DNA of 33,645 nucleotides from a virus, in IMG/VR virus record IMGVR_UViG_3300021467_000019, positions 1-33,645 of that record. One strand, 5' to 3'. The translations under genes were made by a program, and so were the position numbers. The notes under the pieces were generated by a model that was not told the DNA's origin, did no database searches, and saw only the letters and a program-made list of their open reading frames with translations. The first letter of the stretch is position 1, and each line of letters starts with the position of its first letter. This document shows positions 6,793 to 13,643 of the stretch, piece by piece.

Positions 6793-7258
6793 CCGGGCGG
6801 CGGGAGTCAAGGATCAGCTGTCAGGCGGTGACGCTGAGGCGGTTGAGCTTGACGGCGTAGGTGCAGAGTTGGCGTTCTGTCGCTTGATGAACGTCTACCC
6901 CGATCTGACTACAGAGCCTAGGAGAGGCGGGGGGGATTGCGTCGTGAACGGTGTGCCCGTCGATGTCAAAACCACCCGCTACAACAACGGACAACTGATC
7001 GTCAAGGAGAAGGTTCCCAAATATCATGCGACCGTCTACGCCCTTATGGTTGGGAGGTTCCCTGAATATGACTACCGAGGATGCGCGTTAGCTCGTGACG
7101 TCCTCCGCCCGGAGCGGTTGACGAAGCTCGGAGCCGGGAAGGTCTACGCGGTCGATCAAGCCGACCTAGTGATGTGGGATGGGACGATCGACGCGGTGTT
7201 CAAAGGGGCGTTGACCGCCAACCCTGATGGGGTGGGGCGAGTGGATGGGTGGGATTGA
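6725..7258 (+). CDS. PD-(D/E)XK-type nuclease-like protein
   Basis: A 177-residue protein with the layout of a small PD-(D/E)XK nuclease: E48 in DGVGAELAF, an acidic residue after a Gly run (GGGD, D71), then D80-V-K82 in [10 protein letters not shown], followed by a core helix/strand region ([13 protein letters not shown]). This set matches the family's metal- and DNA-binding core. I chose GTG 6725, which has GGAGG five bases upstream; an in-frame ATG at 6707 has no site of its own and would lie deeper in the preceding gene. The substrate (host DNA, recombination intermediates or invading DNA) cannot be read from sequence. It lies between unknown genes and the sugar acetyltransferase, outside any replication cluster. 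Confidence 0.7.
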   Translation: MIILTEAEQRLARYLAQERPRRNRAAGVKDQLSGGDAEAVELDGVGAELAFCRLMNVYPDLTTEPRRGGGDCVVNGVPVDVKTTRYNNGQLIVKEKVPKYHATVYALMVGRFPEYDYRGCALARDVLRPERLTKLGAGKVYAVDQADLVMWDGTIDAVFKGALTANPDGVGRVDGWD

Positions 7259-7260
7259 CT

Positions 7261-7770
7261 ATGACAAAGGTATTTATTCACCCCACTGCGGTAATCGATG
7301 ATGACGTACAGATCGGAGAAGGAACGCGGATCTGGCACTTCACCCACGTAATGCCAGGAGCGAGGATCGGAAAGAACTGTACCTTGGGACAGAACGTATT
7401 CATCGGTGCGAACGTCCTGATTGGTGACGGCGTGAAGATCCAGAACAACGTTTCAATCTACGAAGGGGTCACCCTGGAAGATGACGTATTCTGCGGGCCA
7501 AGTTGCGTATTCACCAACGTTAGATGGCCGAGGGCAAGTAAACCTACGCCGCCGGCTCGTTATCTGAAAACACTAGTGAGAAGGGGCGCGACGATTGGGG
7601 CGAACGCCACGATCATTTGCGGTGTGACTATCGGCGAGGAGGCATTCATCGGCGCGGGGGCCGTGGTGACGAAAGATGTCCCAGCCCGCGCACTAGTGTA
7701 CGGTAATCCGGCTCGTGTTCAGAGATGGTTGGAGGTGGCAAGTGGCAAAGAAGGCGACGATAAAGGTTGA
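7261..7770 (+). CDS. WbpD/WlbB-like sugar N-acetyltransferase (left-handed beta-helix)
   Basis: A 169-residue acyltransferase of the hexapeptide-repeat type. Repeating [LIV]-G-x4 turns run through the protein (VQIGEG, ARIGKN, VLIGDG, ATIGAN, VTIGEE), which fold as a left-handed beta-helix trimer. The segments [19 protein letters not shown] and [11 protein letters not shown], and the end [17 protein letters not shown], closely follow WbpD/WlbB enzymes, which acetylate the 3-amino group of UDP-2-acetamido-3-amino-glucuronate using acetyl-CoA in O-antigen synthesis. It appears intact. ATG 7261 follows a weak GGTGGGA; GTG 7249 is an alternative. It is out of place in a virion gene cluster and is probably an acquired cargo gene. 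The phage substrate may differ from the family's. Confidence 0.88.
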   Translation: MTKVFIHPTAVIDDDVQIGEGTRIWHFTHVMPGARIGKNCTLGQNVFIGANVLIGDGVKIQNNVSIYEGVTLEDDVFCGPSCVFTNVRWPRASKPTPPARYLKTLVRRGATIGANATIICGVTIGEEAFIGAGAVVTKDVPARALVYGNPARVQRWLEVASGKEGDDKG

Positions 7771-7840
7771 CCCTAGGAACGCTAGACTATATTCCGAGCG
7801 GCTGGAGGCGTTAGGGCTAGAGCCACGGCTGGTCGCGTAA
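7742..7840 (+). CDS. Possible 32-residue protein with ParB-like motif remnant
   Basis: GTG 7742 sits six bases after GGAGG (7731-7735), and the frame runs 32 codons to TAA 7838-7840, overlapping the acetyltransferase end by 29 bases. The peptide contains [20 protein letters not shown], which resembles the DP-x-NAR-x-x-SER region near the start of ParB-type nuclease domains, but the rest of such a domain is absent. It may be a trimmed remnant or a small independent peptide. The good ribosome binding site favours real translation. Confidence 0.45.
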   Translation: MAKKATIKVDPRNARLYSERLEALGLEPRLVA

Positions 7841-7859
7841 TAAGGTGATGAATGTCCTC

Positions 7860-7888
7860 TTGACCCCCTTGTTACTATAGGGTATAAT
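7860..7888 (+). promoter_or_regulatory. Strong sigma70-type promoter
   Basis: TTGACC at 7860-7865 and a perfect TATAAT at 7883-7888 are separated by exactly 17 bases, giving a predicted start near 7895. It lies in the only non-coding gap of this block, just before the gene at 7919, and fixes that gene's start: ATG 7895 would sit at the first transcribed base and have no ribosome binding site, whereas ATG 7919 has GAAGGAGGG. It would transcribe the two unknown genes up to the terminator at 8634-8673. Confidence 0.82.
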
Positions 7889-7918
7889 ACGGACATGAAA
7901 ACAGCGAAGGAGGGCAAA

Positions 7919-8233
7919 ATGGATCAGGTTCAGTCGAGGAGGTTTGACGTGATCGAGATCACGGTCCAGAGGTACGCGAACGAGTCGCAGTGGTCCGAAA
8001 TGCCCGTGTGGATCTTTACAAGCCACGGACCCCAGCGAGTTACAGGCTTGAGGCGGTTTTCGGACGGTCCGTGGGTCGTTTGTGGGGAAGAGAACGGCGG
8101 ATTCGGCGTTTCGTATTGCGTGACGTGGGATTCGCGTTTGTACGTTGGGTTGCGGGAATCCGTTGTTCTGGAGTGGCGGAGAGAACGGGCGCGGGAAGCG
8201 GCGAGAATGGCGGCAGTGGGGAGGAGATCGTAA
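7919..8233 (+). CDS. Hypothetical protein under its own promoter
   Basis: A 104-residue protein starting at ATG 7919, with GAAGGAGGG just upstream and a strong promoter at 7860-7888. The first 80 residues are beta-rich with many Trp and Val (MPVWIFTSHGPQRVTGLRRF, GPWVVCGEENGGFGVSYCV), and the end is a basic helix (EWRRERAREAARMAA). No family is recognised. Having a private, near-consensus promoter inside a late gene cluster suggests expression separate from the structural genes, for example early or in the lysogenic state, as in cargo (moron) genes. That timing is inference. A short 11-codon frame at 8233-8268 bridges it to the next gene. Confidence 0.7.
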   Translation: MDQVQSRRFDVIEITVQRYANESQWSEMPVWIFTSHGPQRVTGLRRFSDGPWVVCGEENGGFGVSYCVTWDSRLYVGLRESVVLEWRRERAREAARMAAVGRRS

Positions 8234-8264
8234 TGGCGGACCGTGTCAAGGTGGAGGTAACGGT

Positions 8265-8618
8265 ATGAACCCGATTCATATTGAGGATGACCGGGAAGAC
8301 CTTTCCGCTCCGGTCGAGGACTGGGGCGCGGAGGTAGGAAAACAGAGGGCGAAGGGGATCAATGAGGTCGCCTTCATCGAGCCGGACCCGGATACACGAG
8401 CGATGAGCCGTGCTTTGAATAGGGAACCGGCGTGGCTTAGGGTAGGCGACAGGGTGTGGTACTGGGCCAGCTTCGGTGTTGGCCCTAAGCTGGAGGCCGT
8501 CATTACCGGAATCAGTGTGAAAGACGGCCAGTTGGTCTATGACTGCGAGACTCCCGCCGGGAAGCGCTGGGGGTACGCAGATCAGTTCGAAAAACGGGAA
8601 GAAGCAAGCACCACCTAG
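8265..8618 (+). CDS. Hypothetical protein with SH3-like C-terminal region
   Basis: A 117-residue protein. The start is ATG 8265, preceded by GGTGGAGGTAACGGT; an upstream in-frame ATG at 8145 is in the previous gene and encodes a Gly/Arg-rich run that looks non-coding. Residues 1-60 are acidic. Residues 62-110 read as a small beta-barrel (WLRVGDRVWYWASFGVG, LEAVITGISVKDGQLVYDC, RWGYADQFE), similar in pattern to SH3 or KOW-type domains, though no specific family can be named. It is the last gene before the terminator and shares the promoter at 7860. Confidence 0.68.
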   Translation: MNPIHIEDDREDLSAPVEDWGAEVGKQRAKGINEVAFIEPDPDTRAMSRALNREPAWLRVGDRVWYWASFGVGPKLEAVITGISVKDGQLVYDCETPAGKRWGYADQFEKREEASTT

Positions 8619-8633
8619 AACCCTCCTTTGCTT

Positions 8634-8673
8634 AGGGCGGCGGTTTTCGCACTTTCCGCCGCCCTCTCCTTTT
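8634..8673 (+). terminator. Rho-independent terminator
   Basis: Perfect 10-bp inverted arms AGGGCGGCGG (8634-8643) and CCGCCGCCCT (8656-8665) flank a 12-base loop, followed by CTCCTTTT. It closes the small operon driven from 7860 and separates it from the portal operon. Confidence 0.8.
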
Positions 8674-8704
8674 GAGACGACCGTGTAACGGAATGCAGAC
8701 GGGC

Positions 8705-8733
8705 TTGACTCGGAGGTGAGCCTGAACTAGAAT
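8705..8733 (+). promoter_or_regulatory. Sigma70-type promoter before the head genes
   Basis: TTGACT at 8705-8710 and TAGAAT at 8728-8733 are 17 bases apart, with a predicted start near 8740. It is the only promoter seen upstream of the portal-to-fibre series and would serve as the head and tail gene promoter, but an intrinsic hairpin begins about 20 bases after its start. Confidence 0.75.
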
Positions 8734-8760
8734 AGACCCACGGGAATAGCGTCGAGAAGG

Positions 8761-8798
8761 ACGCCCCCGCGCCAAACGGCGTGGGGGTGTTTCTTTTA
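8761..8798 (+). terminator. Terminator/attenuator-like hairpin in the portal leader
   Basis: Arms at 8761-8773 and 8778-8790 form a 13-bp stem (two G-U pairs) with an AAAC loop, followed by TTCTTTTA. It lies between the 8705 promoter and the portal ribosome binding site (AGAGGAGG at 8798-8805), so transcripts from that promoter would end after about 55 bases unless the polymerase reads through. This invites an antitermination or attenuation model like lambda pR'-tR', although no antiterminator gene is recognised here. Confidence 0.72.
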
Positions 8799-8809
8799 GA
8801 GGAGGCGAT

Positions 8810-11002
8810 ATGTCGCTATCGACGTTACTAGAACGTGGGTTAGGTCAGCGGACACGCGGCGTGGGGGAAACCACGTCGATCATCATGGCGGGGGAGGACA
8901 AAGGCGATTACATCTCCCGTCCGAGTTACACGAGCGACCTGTTAGCCGCGTACAGGGTTCACAGCTGGACGTATGCTGGAATCCGGGCTATTGGTCGAGC
9001 GGTCGCTAGGGTGCCGATTGTTGCGATTGAGTTCAAGCGGACCCCGAAGTTCGCATCCGTTCGGGAGTTCAAAGAAACGACCCAGATCAACAACTGGGCG
9101 GAGGCGTTCGAAGCGTGGCTCAAGTTTGAGCGGGCGACGGTTGTCGATCACGAAATCCTCGATCTGATTGAGCATCCCCTTGATGAGGCTCAGTTGACCC
9201 GATACGACCTGATCTACGTTACGTCGGTCTACATCGACCTTGCCGGAGACGCGTACTGGGAGAAGCGGTTTTCCAACAAGGCAAAGACGAAGGTTGACGG
9301 CCTGTGGCCGAAGATCGATCCCAGGTACATGTACGCTATCCCCGATGAGAAGACGCTGATCGGCGGTTGGCTTTATCGGGTGGGAACGCGTGCCGTCGTG
9401 TTTGACAAGGATGAGATTGTCCACTTTGTGGAATTTAACCCTGAAAATCCCTACTACGGCCTCAGCCCGACGAAGGTTCTGCGAACGCAGCTGATCGCCG
9501 ATGCGCGGGCGATGGACTGGAACAGGGCATTCTTCGATAACTCAGCGGAGGTTCCTGGTTACCTGAAAGTCGATCGGAAGATCAACCCCTCAGACGCCCG
9601 AATGCTGAAAGCGATGTGGGATGAGCAGCACAAGGGCGTCGCTCGGTCGCACGGGATCGCAGTCCTTGGACAAGGAGCGGAGTATAAGAAGGTCGGCTTA
9701 AGCCATACAGAGATGGGGTTCCGTGAATTACGCCTTCTCACCCGTGAAGAAGTGCTAGCCGTGCTGGGAGTCCCTCCGATCGTGGCAGGCGTTTCTAAAG
9801 AGCAAGGGCTGAATCGCGCCGTCGCCCAGGTCCAAGAGCAGCTTTTCTATGAGAACACGGTCCTTCCTCGTTGCGAGATGATCGAGCGTAAGATGAACTT
9901 CGGCCTGCCTCTTGGCGGTGAGAGAGTCAAGGTAGCGTTCGATGTCACAGGAATCCCGGCTCTTCAGGAAGACCAGCAGACCAAGGCTCGGATTGGACGG
10001 TTCCTCCAACAGCAGGGTTGGACGCTCCAGGAGCTGCGAACGAAGTACTGGAACCTGCCTGAAGCCGAGGGCGGTATGGTCAACGACGTCCTGATCCCGA
10101 CGAACCTCCAAAGCGCGGGGACAGTCGCACCGGCCAAGGGTGTCCGCAGGGTGAGAGGCAAGATCCTCGACGTTACCAAGCTGGCGAGTGATCCCGATAC
10201 GTTGCTCCCCGACCCTTACGAATCGCTCGTTGATCAGCGTAAGACCCATGCAGAGCATCTGCCAAAGTTAATGGATGAGGGAGCGGATAGGGGGCATCGT
10301 CTCGCTCTTGAGTTAGGAATTGAGGTACCGGATGACTGGAGAGGCCGGTACAACTGGCAAGAACATATTGATCAGTACGTGAACGAGCGGCTAGGGGAAA
10401 AGATCGGCGGAAAAGGCATCGTTACGTCTATCAACGAGGAAACCCGTACGCGGATCCGCAGGCTCATCCGAGATGCGATGAGAGAAGGGGAAGGGGTTCC
10501 TGAAATCGCTAAGCGGCTCCGGGAAGCGTTTGATGGGATGAGCAAGACGCGGGCCAAGACGATCGCGGGGACAGAACTGCACAACGCCTTGGAGACGGGA
10601 CAGTTCCAGTTCTATTCAGCGGTCCGGGTTCCTAAGAAGCGGTGGCTCGCCTTCCCGTCTCAAGAGAATCCTCGGCAGTGGCACCTGGAGGCAATGGACA
10701 CTTACTCGAACGGTATCCCGATGGATGAGCCGTTCGTGATGTCAACGGGGAATTCGTTGATGTATCCCGGCGACATCGCGGCCCCTGGCGAGGAGACGAT
10801 CAACTGTCATTGCGACCTAGTTCCCATGAACGAGGCAGGGAAGACACCGGACATAACGAGGAAGGACTTCCTCGCCTGGGAGAATGAGCTACTGACTGAC
10901 GGAGCGGGCAAGGCATACATAGGGGCGCTGGCGGACTTCTTCCAGCGCGAAAAGAAGCGGTATCTAGATCACTTGGCGACGGTTACAGGACAGGAGGTGT
11001 GA
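8810..11002 (+). CDS. Portal protein fused to a MuF-type minor head domain
   Basis: A 730-residue protein. Residues about 30-430 match the HK97-type portal layout (VHSWTYAGIRAIGRAVARVP, then SPTKVLRTQLIADARAMDWN, GVPPIVAGVSKEQG), which forms the dodecameric ring through which DNA passes. A linker of about 130 residues follows. Residues about 570-690 carry a MuF-like domain: RIRRLIRDAMREGEGVPEI, then TIAGTELHNALETGQ, and the closing NCHCDLVP, the family's C-x-C-x3-P hallmark. In many phages portal and MuF protein are separate adjacent genes; here they form one chain with no stop between. ATG 8810 has AGAGGAGG four bases upstream. MuF proteins sit inside the head near the portal and can be ejected with DNA. 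Confidence 0.92.
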   Translation: MSLSTLLERGLGQRTRGVGETTSIIMAGEDKGDYISRPSYTSDLLAAYRVHSWTYAGIRAIGRAVARVPIVAIEFKRTPKFASVREFKETTQINNWAEAFEAWLKFERATVVDHEILDLIEHPLDEAQLTRYDLIYVTSVYIDLAGDAYWEKRFSNKAKTKVDGLWPKIDPRYMYAIPDEKTLIGGWLYRVGTRAVVFDKDEIVHFVEFNPENPYYGLSPTKVLRTQLIADARAMDWNRAFFDNSAEVPGYLKVDRKINPSDARMLKAMWDEQHKGVARSHGIAVLGQGAEYKKVGLSHTEMGFRELRLLTREEVLAVLGVPPIVAGVSKEQGLNRAVAQVQEQLFYENTVLPRCEMIERKMNFGLPLGGERVKVAFDVTGIPALQEDQQTKARIGRFLQQQGWTLQELRTKYWNLPEAEGGMVNDVLIPTNLQSAGTVAPAKGVRRVRGKILDVTKLASDPDTLLPDPYESLVDQRKTHAEHLPKLMDEGADRGHRLALELGIEVPDDWRGRYNWQEHIDQYVNERLGEKIGGKGIVTSINEETRTRIRRLIRDAMREGEGVPEIAKRLREAFDGMSKTRAKTIAGTELHNALETGQFQFYSAVRVPKKRWLAFPSQENPRQWHLEAMDTYSNGIPMDEPFVMSTGNSLMYPGDIAAPGEETINCHCDLVPMNEAGKTPDITRKDFLAWENELLTDGAGKAYIGALADFFQREKKRYLDHLATVTGQEV

Positions 11003-11003
11003 T

Positions 11004-11942
11004 GTGAGGAAACTACTTCTTACAGCGGTATTGGTGGCGCTATGCGCGTTCAGCGCATGGGGCTTGGACGGATCGGATTATGTCAGCGGGCGGTATTTCA
11101 CTACGCCCTGGGGAACGGTCCTCGCCGGGTTCACCTCGACGGGGCTGTTTGATCTAATCGGCGGGGCGCGGTTCGATAACGTGACATCTAGTTCGGTTCT
11201 GACGATCACAGAGAATACGATCGGATTGGTCGGGGATGCTTACAACTACGGAGACTCGTTCAAGATCGGTTACGACAGCGGCGCGTACATCTCGTTTGCT
11301 GTTGCGGACACGACAGGGAATGTCACGATCACCCATGCAGGGTCTACGAAGAATGTCAGCTGGACGACGGCAGGCTCATTCACTCTCAGCGCCGGATCAT
11401 TTGCGTTGACAGCGGCCTCGCAGACGTTTACAGCGTCAACAGCATGGTACGGCTACACGCCGGCGTTCTACATCGGGTATGACTCCGGGGCGTGGTTGAA
11501 GATCGCGGTTGCGGACACGACCGGGAACGTCACCATTACGCAGACGGGATCAGGCAAGACGGTTACATGGACTCAAAGCGGGATCACTTTGAGTGGCGGT
11601 ACCGTTGCTATATCCGGTGCAAGCGGTGACGAGCTTGAGGTTACTGGAACCGCAGAAATCAAGTCGTCCCTCGGGCTTAAATTGACCGGAGTTACCACGG
11701 CGACGTGGGATCCGGCTAGCCTTGCCGATGGTGCCCAGGAATCGAAGGACGTCGCGGTTACTGGCGCAGCAGTGGGCGATTTTGTCCTCGTTGCGGCTCC
11801 GGTTGATGTAGTCGATCTTCTAATCTCAGCCCAGGTCACAGCGGCCGATACGGTGACGATAACGATTGCGAACGAGACGGGCGGCGCTGTTGATCTTGCA
11901 TCGGGGGACTGGAAGGTCTTCGTAATCCCGTCAAGTGACTAA
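11004..11942 (+). CDS. Secreted or virion protein with signal peptide and internal repeats
   Basis: A 312-residue protein starting at GTG 11004 behind AGGAGGTG. Residues 1-20 look like a classical signal peptide: MRK, a hydrophobic core (LLLTAVLVALCAFSA) and a possible cut after AWG. There is a Cys in the core but no lipobox. Two tandem beta-rich units follow, each with YDSGA, the AVADTTGNVTIT motif and a Thr/Ser/Gly end (from about residues 90 and 156). The C-terminal 75 residues (VTGAAVGDFVLVAAPVD, TVTITIANETGGAVDLASG) resemble a small beta domain common at the ends of phage tail and fibre proteins. A signal peptide is unexpected between portal and protease genes. The protein could be exported, or the segment could act as a membrane anchor. 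Function is unknown. Confidence 0.75.
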   Translation: MRKLLLTAVLVALCAFSAWGLDGSDYVSGRYFTTPWGTVLAGFTSTGLFDLIGGARFDNVTSSSVLTITENTIGLVGDAYNYGDSFKIGYDSGAYISFAVADTTGNVTITHAGSTKNVSWTTAGSFTLSAGSFALTAASQTFTASTAWYGYTPAFYIGYDSGAWLKIAVADTTGNVTITQTGSGKTVTWTQSGITLSGGTVAISGASGDELEVTGTAEIKSSLGLKLTGVTTATWDPASLADGAQESKDVAVTGAAVGDFVLVAAPVDVVDLLISAQVTAADTVTITIANETGGAVDLASGDWKVFVIPSSD

Positions 11943-11953
11943 GGAGGCGAGTG

Positions 11954-12046
11954 ATGAAGTGTCCGATGTGTAATGCCCCTCTAAAGAAAGGTGCTAAAAA
12001 GTGCCCGATGTGCGGGTACGTCCTTCCTAAGGAGGCCAAGAAATGA
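11954..12046 (+). CDS. Tiny zinc-ribbon protein 1
   Basis: A 30-residue protein with two CxxC pairs, CPMC at residues 3-6 and CPMC at 17-20, the four ligands of a zinc ribbon. ATG 11954 has AAGGAGG at 11941-11947, whose first bases overlap the previous stop codon (TAAGGAGG). The end is basic (PKEAKK). It shares four bases with the next gene (ATGA). Such a small zinc-binding module may help assemble the head or bind nucleic acid; the role is unknown. Confidence 0.75.
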   Translation: MKCPMCNAPLKKGAKKCPMCGYVLPKEAKK

Positions 12047-12177
12047 AGATGGTGTGCCCTGAGTGCGGGTTGATCGTGAAGGCGTCTCCGCCGTCGGGAA
12101 AGTGCCCGCGCTGTGGTGCGGACATGGTAGCCTCGCGCAAGATCCGCCTCAAGAGGCACAAGGGGAGGCGAAAGTGA
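12043..12177 (+). CDS. Tiny zinc-ribbon protein 2
   Basis: A 44-residue protein with CPEC (residues 5-8) and CPRC (residues 21-24) zinc-binding pairs and a strongly basic tail (SRKIRLKRHKGRRK), which may contact DNA or RNA. ATG 12043 lies in an ATGA overlap with the first zinc-ribbon gene and has AAGGAGG eight bases upstream. Its TGA overlaps the protease ATG at 12177. The pair looks like an old duplication, since both keep the spacing of a minimal zinc ribbon. No known head protein family matches. Confidence 0.75.
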   Translation: MKMVCPECGLIVKASPPSGKCPRCGADMVASRKIRLKRHKGRRK

Positions 12178-13643
12178 TGGAACGGATGCTTGCAACAGAA
12201 GTCCTAGTTAAGGGCGAAAGCGAACATGTCGTCGTCCCACGGGATGAAGTCAAACGGTTGGCGGAGACGATGCAGCTTGCCGGGGTATTCAAGTTCGGGA
12301 TCTATCCCCGCGAGGATGTCCCGGATACGGCTGTCAAGGCCGTTCATTCCTTCAAGGGTGACTTCTTAAACCCGGCACGACCTGTAGCCTCATCAACCAT
12401 TTCGTCGGCCGAAGTCGATCGTGACGGTGATGTTCTGGAGTCTACGGGGGTCATCATTACGGACAACTTTCGACAGAATCCGGTGGTGTTGCCGTCTCAT
12501 GCTCACACTTTCCCTGTGGGGTTTGATCGAAAGCTGAAGGTGAGCAAAGACCGTGTTTGGGCAGAATGGGAGTGGTTAGTAGACGTTCCCGAGACTCCCG
12601 CCCAGGTCTATCAGCGCCTGTGGGATGCTCACGTCCTCAACTGCACGTCTGTTGGATTCATTCCCATTCCTGGTGAGTGGGAAGAGATACCCGAGACGTG
12701 GGGGTGGAAGTTTAGGGCGTGGGAGCTACTAGAACACAGCCCTGTAGTCATCCCATCAAACCGGGAGGCGATGCGGACAGATGGGATTCGGGACTACGTG
12801 CGACAGTACGCTGAGGCTATCGCTGTCGGGCCGTCCCCGATCGCTAAAGGTCTTTGGAACGCGGCGGATGCGGCGTTGCGGCCTAAGCAGGTGGCGGTAT
12901 CCAAGCCGACTGAACCCGTAGCGGCTGTTTCTTCTGAGACGTTGGGAACGAAGGAAACAGGCACCACCGCAGCGGAGCCGATCCCTGCTCAGGTGATTGT
13001 GACTACCACGGTGTCCAGCACCGATTCCGAGGAGAAGGGCGTCATCACCTACGGTGCAGCGCACCCAGACGGTACGCCGAAAGCGCCGAAGGATGAAGCC
13101 TGGGACGGCCCTGCAGAAGTGGCAGCGGCCGAAGTCTCCGATCTAAAGGTCATGTGCACCTGGGTGGATTCGGAGGAGCCGGATAACAAAGGCTCCTACA
13201 AACTTCCGCATCACAAGGCAAGCGGACATGCGGTTGTCTGGCGTGGTGTAACGGCGGCAATGGGGGCATTACTCGGTGCACGGGGCGGGGTCAACATCCC
13301 CGATGCAGACCGAAAAGGCGTCTACAACCATCTCGCTCGCCACTACAAAGAGTTCGACGAGGAGCCACCTGAGTTCAAGGACTACAGCGCGGAGGAACTG
13401 TATCAGCGGTTTCCTGAGCTGTATGAGGACTTCAAGTCGGAGACATCTCTCGATGGAGAGAAGCTAGTCCGCCGGGTGCTTACAGCGTGGCGGAGTGGAA
13501 CGTTGTCGGAGGATGAGGCGACGTGGCTTATCCTCGGTTACCTGAAAGGGATAGAGACTGAGAAAAACGAGGCAGTAGCGAAGTTGGCCGAGTTAGCGGC
13601 CAAAGTGGTCAAAAAGTCAGGAGGTGACAGATGGAAAACCTAA
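12177..13643 (+). CDS. Prohead maturation protease (S78-like) with C-terminal extension
   Basis: A 488-residue protein. Residues about 75-205 are an HK97-type S78 prohead protease: SSAEVDRDGDVLES, the catalytic-type His (H108 in SHAH), S158 in NCTSVGF and the ELLEHSPVVIPSN segment. The protease cleaves capsid and scaffold in the procapsid. After a low-complexity linker rich in Val, Ala and Thr (about 225-285) comes a second conserved block near 330-405, SYKLPHHKASGHAVVWRG then GVNIPDADRKGVYNHLARHY, recurrent in related phage head genes and possibly a scaffold or assembly part. Family members without this part are near 200 residues. ATG 12177 follows GGGGAGGCG; the longer in-frame start at 12063 overlaps the zinc-ribbon gene and is rejected. 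Confidence 0.9.
   Translation: MERMLATEVLVKGESEHVVVPRDEVKRLAETMQLAGVFKFGIYPREDVPDTAVKAVHSFKGDFLNPARPVASSTISSAEVDRDGDVLESTGVIITDNFRQNPVVLPSHAHTFPVGFDRKLKVSKDRVWAEWEWLVDVPETPAQVYQRLWDAHVLNCTSVGFIPIPGEWEEIPETWGWKFRAWELLEHSPVVIPSNREAMRTDGIRDYVRQYAEAIAVGPSPIAKGLWNAADAALRPKQVAVSKPTEPVAAVSSETLGTKETGTTAAEPIPAQVIVTTTVSSTDSEEKGVITYGAAHPDGTPKAPKDEAWDGPAEVAAAEVSDLKVMCTWVDSEEPDNKGSYKLPHHKASGHAVVWRGVTAAMGALLGARGGVNIPDADRKGVYNHLARHYKEFDEEPPEFKDYSAEELYQRFPELYEDFKSETSLDGEKLVRRVLTAWRSGTLSEDEATWLILGYLKGIETEKNEAVAKLAELAAKVVKKSGGDRWKT

Noticed and set aside
8233-8268. 11-codon frame linking two hypothetical genes
   Set aside because: It is too short to support as a gene; it may only help ribosomes reach the next start.
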